Part shown: positions 59,373 through 64,000 of the stretch, piece by piece | How the letters are laid out: every line of letters begins with the position of its first letter | How positions within the stretch are numbered: position 1 is the first letter of the stretch | From: Rhizopus arrhizus | Taxonomy: Eukaryota; Mucoromycota; Mucoromycetes; Mucorales; Rhizopodaceae | Direction of reading: 5' to 3' | Assembly (NCBI GenBank): GCA_024220505.1 | Contig: JAKZZE010000019.1 | Coordinates: forward strand, 620,001 to 684,000 | Length of the DNA stretch: 64,000 nucleotides | Program-made: the position numbers and the translations under genes | The notes under the pieces: generated by a model | The model's database searches: none | Seen by the model: only the letters and a program-made list of their open reading frames with translations | What the model was told of the DNA's origin: nothing

Positions 59373-61684
59373 TCACTTGAAGCGAAGATAAAAATTAACC
59401 TACAAAAAAGAAAAAAAGTCAAATTTAGTATTTTAAGATGAGCAAAATATTTCAAATATCCCTTACTATGAGTGCAACAACCAAAAGAAGACATAACACA
59501 GCGGGCCCCCAAAGGTCATCATAACGCCCATCAATGCGACGATTGATCATCCTGATAAATATAGGTTAATACCGCTTATTCATGAAAATATATATTACAT
59601 ACCATGCGCGTTTCTCAAATCGATAAAGTGCATAAACAGCAATACCAGCGGACAACACAATAAAGATACCACCTATAATACGTGAAGTTTTGTCACCAAA
59701 ATTCAGCAAGTTCAATGCAACCGTCAGCAGCAAAGCACAAAATTGAAGCCACGAGATAAAGGTACGTTCGTTGGCAAAAAACACCTTGGGTTCCACACGC
59801 ACTTTTACACCTACTCTTTTAGGTCCACTTCCCATTTCAATATCGCTTTTCTTCTTTGTAAACAGTTTGTCAAGAAAGCTTAGATTTTCAAGAGAGTTTA
59901 ATGGTTCCGGACTTGCTTTGATCTCTGATGTTTTCTCAGGTGGAACAGGAGGTAGACCATGATACTTTTTAGTCATGTCATAATTATAGGATGGCCTGTA
60001 TGATATATCGTTAAATTCAACAGCTGAACTGTTGTGTTGAGCAGAGATATACTCTGCTTGCTTGCTCACCACTTTTTTATTTTCTCTCTCTGTTTCTTCA
60101 ATCATGGCTCTTCTGTATTTACCATCAATCAAGGGCCTGAAGCTGTGAGAACGCGTCAGACCTCTGTTTTCTGCTCTAGGCTTTCGGATATCTACATTTA
60201 GCTCAGATAACCACCAGGGAAGCAGAGCCAATCTTTCACGATAGAAATGAGACGCGCCATGAAGATACTTAGAGAACCGAGGCACTTCATGAACCAAATG
60301 GCTCTCTGTCAGGGAACTCAACCACTCGGGCGGTTGCTGCCCCAAGTGTGTTTGCAACTTGGTTTCCAAAACAGCATAAGGAAAACGAAGTATGTCTTTT
60401 TTTTGGACATTGTAGAAAGGATAATCGATGCCCACATCCTCACGACGCCAATGTTGAGGAGATTGTCTACGTAGCATGTGGTCCAAGTGATCTTCACGAA
60501 TAAAGGTCAAGTCGCTATCGAGCGAGATACGAAGCCGCTGATCGTCTGGTAACTGGAAAGCTGTACGGTTATAATAAGCACGAACCATCGGTTCTAATTT
60601 TCTCTCTCTGAATGACTGCTGTACGCCTCGAGCGATGAAATGGATATGATCGACCGTAGTCTTCTCTAGACCAGATTGAGTGAGATCATGAGCTATTTTG
60701 TCTGGTGTGAGAGAAGCGTTCATGAATGCATCCACTTGATCTTCTTTGAGTCGAAACCGGTCTTTGACAGAGGCACCATTTAGCCATTCAGCATGGTGTG
60801 TCTTACGTTCGATGTATATATTGGTTTCATCCTTTGGACCATACCTTTTTTTTTTGAATAAAAAGTTAGTTGAGTAGGTTATATTTTGTATCCACTTCAC
60901 CATCTAAACCGAATTGCTTCTGATCCTTCATCTCGCTGTAGACGAGTGGTGTATAAATCGAAATTGGAATTATCAAAGTAAATGCTTGAAATAGCCGAGT
61001 CCGAAGGCTCCCACTTTTTTGCTTATTATAGATGAGAACAGGAAGATGAAGCATGATGATAGCCTTGACTTCTGTGATATTATCTGGATGAATCCAGTAT
61101 TTTGCTGTAGCTCTTTCAAACGCATTCTGATCACCACCCGAAGCCGAGTTACCAAGAGATTGCTGACCTCTATTACGGCAAATGTCATGAAGTGCAGAGA
61201 TATAAATGATGGCCACATCAAACCGCTGCTTATCCAGTGGTTTTTCTCTTAGCTTTTCGACAAAGGCTTGCTTGAGTTGAATATGAGTCCATTTGTCATG
61301 CTTCTTTAGAATCTTTTGAATAGCCACAAAATTAACGCGTGTAAATTTGGATAGATCGTTGACATCAAACAGGATCTCAGTGAGGGCCTCGTCCATGATG
61401 CCAAAGTTTGCTTCAGATGCCATGCCAGGGTTCTTCCGAAGTGTTTGTATCGTACGCTCACAATACAAGATACGAGCATCAATTTCTGATAATTTGGCAT
61501 TTATGAAATCATATACTTTACTCAATTCATTATCTAATAAATTGATAAATTCTTGCTCATCTTTAGCTGTCCATGCATGATCGAGTTGTCTGTTTTTCAA
61601 TTCGTATTTGAGGATGTCATAAGAGACATAAGAGAGTCTCCAGGGAGCAAATATGTTTTGTTGTAATTCTTGCCCATATTTCAT
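59373..61684 (-). CDS. VTC4: vacuolar transporter chaperone, VTC4-like polyphosphate polymerase (one-base frameshift)
   Basis: Exons (complement): 61684-60901, 60844-59603, 59551-59467, 59399-59373. They total 2138 nt, one short of a multiple of three; adding one A at 61015-61020 gives 712 residues, close to yeast Vtc4 (721). SPX domain about 1-150 ([20 protein letters not shown]; inositol-polyphosphate sensor). VTC catalytic tunnel domain about 190-480: [15 protein letters not shown] type block, [38 protein letters not shown] and PYAVLETKL. Three C-terminal membrane helices (about 620-708) ending NFYLRFK. It makes polyphosphate from ATP and moves it into the vacuole or acidocalcisome. The break lies between LPVLIYNK and EPSDSAIS; downstream sequence is otherwise fully conserved, so assembly error is as likely as mutation. 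VTC4 rather than VTC2/3 is inferred from length. Confidence 0.88.
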
Positions 61685-62531
61685 TCTCTTTTCATATTAA
61701 TTATATATTGAATGGATAAAGATAAGAAAAGTTCAATGTGCATGTGTGACAAAAGAAGAAAAGAACTCACCTTTTGTATTCGTCTTTAAAAGTTTAAAAA
61801 AAGAAAAAAGGGGGAAATATAAATACTACAAATCAATACATTTAAATAGTAAATTGATGTCTATTTTTTTTTTTTTTTTTTTACTTTGTGTTGTATGCAT
61901 TAATTAAAGGAGTAGCCCTTCTCTGTTCTTTGTTTATATCTCTGTGTTACCTTTCGTACGCGGCAAATAATTTGTTACTGTAGACCATTACATACTGCCT
62001 CTAACCTACTAAAAATAATTTATCTTTTTATATAATCATATTTTGTTAAAATATCCATTCTTACTTTTTTATCCATTTGATTTATCCACAAACCGTTGAA
62101 TACTATATTCGTATCCACCCCCTTGATGCAATCATCGTATAATCATTTTAGACGCTGATCTCTCTCCCTCCCTCTCTCTCTTGTAAAATTAAAAGAAATA
62201 GGGTTTTCATCATGAAATGATTGTAAATAGAATCAAATAAGGATGTATGAATTGCTTGTTTATGTATATTATTTAGTAAATTTCAAGTTTATTGATCAAT
62301 AAATAGAAGAATAAAAAAGGAAAGGGATCTCTTTTCAACCTGTAGGCTGTTTCATGTAAGGGGGGGGAAAGAAGAGAAACTGTGCTGTGTTTTAAGGGAA
62401 AATGAAGTAAATTTTGATCTCTCTCTCTTTCTCTACATTTTTCTGTACAAAATAACTTGAAGCTATTTTAATAAGTAGCCACTCTTTTTTTTTTGTTTTA
62501 TTAAATGAACAGGTTGATTGATACAATTCCG
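61685..62531. promoter_or_regulatory. intergenic region between the VTC gene and the HNH gene
   Basis: Contains a T18 tract (about 61865-61882), CT-rich microsatellite-like patches (62160-62180, 62420-62436) and a G9 run near 62360. No coding signal. Confidence 0.4.
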
Positions 62532-63519
62532 TTAATAAAAGACTAATTTTTCTAGTCTTACAGAGCTTCTAAAGTTTTCTAACCATCTTCTTAGTTCATC
62601 ATCACTTTCATTTGATTTCACTTGATTTAATGAATAAGGCATAACTTGTAAGTTATTGATATCATAGCATCCTCCTTTTGATACAGGTATGATGTGATCA
62701 ATTGTGAGTTTGAAGGGATGCCAGTGGGTTCCCTTTATCCAGAGACCAAGGGTACCACTGACAGCACACGTACTATCGGATTGTCTCATCAGATCATAAA
62801 GTTCTTTTGAGGTTGGAAAGTTTTCTGGTTGAGATTGAGACCTGTTCTGTTTCATGTGTCTTCGCTTCATGTTTTGAATCAGAGTTTCAGTCATAACAAG
62901 ATGTGATTCACGATCAAGAAAGATCTCGTTCCTTACACGGATTATGTTTTCTAGCGCCAAATATTGAAGCATGTCGAATTTCCTTATTCCACTCTTACTT
63001 ACAACTGTACCCAATTTTTTCTTTTCTGGTAGTAGTAACCTGGATTTAATAATCGTCTTTGCGGAAGGATCGGATAGGAAGATACCAAATAATCTGATAT
63101 AGAAAAAAAAAAGGGGGGAAAAGAGAAAATGATGAATGAATAGGCTTCTGTGACTACACATACCTTTTACATCCTACACATAAACCTTGATGACGCTTGG
63201 ATGACTTGGATAATGTCATGAATGAAGCAGCTGATTGTAATCTTTGTCCACATTCGATGCAATATCTGTCTTTTTCTTTGGCTTCTTTTTTTAATGGGAT
63301 CGTATAGAATTGACTGTGCTTAAAGAGTGATTGATAGGGATGATTCATCTTTTCCATTGTTTTTTGACAATTGATTACATCCTTTATTGTGATATGAAAT
63401 GGTTCATGATTTCCCTTCTTCTTTCTTGCAGTATTCATTAATCTAGAATAAATTAAACAGTGACCATCTCGTCTTAGTTGAATCGAGCATCGGATAGAGA
63501 GTATGTTGATAGTGATCAT
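62532..63519 (-). CDS. HNH-endonuclease-like protein
   Basis: Two exons (complement 63519-63164, 63093-62532) give 918 nt, 305 residues. The N-terminal part has a zinc-ribbon-like pair (CIECGQ ... CVGCKR, about residues 87-118). A basic middle region follows. The C-terminal part holds an HNH core: CAVSG, LTIDHIIPVSKGGCYDINN (the DH with downstream Asn-Asn, about 249-267) and LQVMPYSLNQVKSN. HNH folds cut or nick nucleic acids with a metal ion; fungal single-copy proteins of this kind are poorly characterised, so the target is unknown. No transposase or intron signature adjoins it, so homing endonuclease is not suggested. ATG at 63519 is the first in frame. Confidence 0.82.
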
Positions 63520-63917
63520 AGGGATACTTGTTCAAAAAAAAAGAAGAAAAACAACTGTATTTATATAATCATACACCCCCCCTCAGTCTTATGAAGCTTG
63601 ACCTTATCCTGATCATAATGAGTGAATGATAAAGAAAATAGTCGGCAGTGATGAATGATGTGATATGCATCAAATGATAATAGTCCACTGAAGATCAATA
63701 CCTATTTTAGCCAACAAAAGAAATGATAATCAAAGTATTCATTGTCTCTTCTTTTTCACATCTTCATCACCTTCCCAAATCCATTCTCTCTTAATTGATT
63801 TGATATATAGATAATAAGCCCTTACTAGTTTCCCTTAAAATGACATCAAGAAATTAGTAACCGAGTCTATAAAAAATAAAAATTATTTTATCTTTCAGCT
63901 TCAATGCAAATCATTAC

Positions 63918-63979
<62 letters not shown>

Positions 63980-64000
63980 TATATAAAACTTGTGCTGATT
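63520..64000. repeat. terminal spacer with a 58-base poly(T) tract
   Basis: Upstream of the HNH gene. An uninterrupted T run spans 63921-63978. No gene seen. Confidence 0.5.

Noticed and set aside
62160..62436. CT-rich patches as regulatory elements
   Set aside because: Short low-complexity tracts downstream of a gene; nothing ties them to regulation.
1..64000. tRNA, rRNA, CRISPR arrays, bacterial-type operons or riboswitches
   Set aside because: None recognised by eye; gene structure is clearly fungal nuclear. A covariance-model scan was not possible here.

Overview
The window is nuclear DNA of a fungus, most likely a mucoralean (Mucoromycota). The evidence is AT-rich DNA, dense 48-90 bp GT-AG introns, fungal orthologues (Tom1, Ste20/PAK, tricalbin, Rpn11, VTC, acyl-CoA oxidase, sulfiredoxin), and decayed retroelement, Tc1/mariner and Fanzor-type sequences of a kind I associate with Mucorales. 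Genus cannot be told from the sequence alone. Exon models were built by hand from splice sites; nine of the ten multi-exon models sum to a multiple of three, and the tenth (VTC) is off by exactly one base at a homopolymer.

Layout. 1-6.5 kb is a graveyard: an old LINE copy (minus), an unrecognised decayed gene (plus) and a broken Tc1/mariner transposase (minus). 6.67-17.69 kb is one 11-exon gene for a giant HECT ubiquitin ligase (Tom1/HUWE1 type). 18-25.6 kb is a second relic zone: a decayed RuvC/zinc-ribbon protein of TnpB/Fanzor-like architecture, a DIRS-type retroelement relic and an oxidoreductase relic. 25.7-33.1 kb holds three minus-strand genes: BTB plus CAP-Gly, CS domain plus Sel1 repeats with a tail anchor, and a PAK-family kinase. 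33.47-37.19 kb is a 3.7 kb palindromic structure: a decayed Fanzor gene flanked by two 820 bp inverted arms made of elongation factor 1-alpha pseudogene. It lies between the divergent kinase and tricalbin genes. 37.76-46.64 kb holds tricalbin and acyl-CoA oxidase (plus). 47.3-49.6 kb holds an NmrA-like relic and sulfiredoxin (minus). 50.5-51.9 kb encodes a very acidic secreted or anchored protein. 52.2-58.05 kb is an intact, recently inserted LINE with 13 bp target-site duplications, ending 98 bp before the start codon of RPN11 (58.15-59.27 kb). 59.37-61.68 kb is a VTC polyphosphate polymerase subunit with a one-base homopolymer frameshift, and 62.5-63.5 kb is an HNH-nuclease-like gene.

The host genes do not form a pathway cluster; two act in ubiquitin/proteasome turnover (Tom1, Rpn11) and two at membrane contact or vacuole (tricalbin, VTC). 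The most unusual item is the palindromic Fanzor/EF-1alpha structure, followed by the divergent TnpB-like relic at 19.3-21.2 kb.
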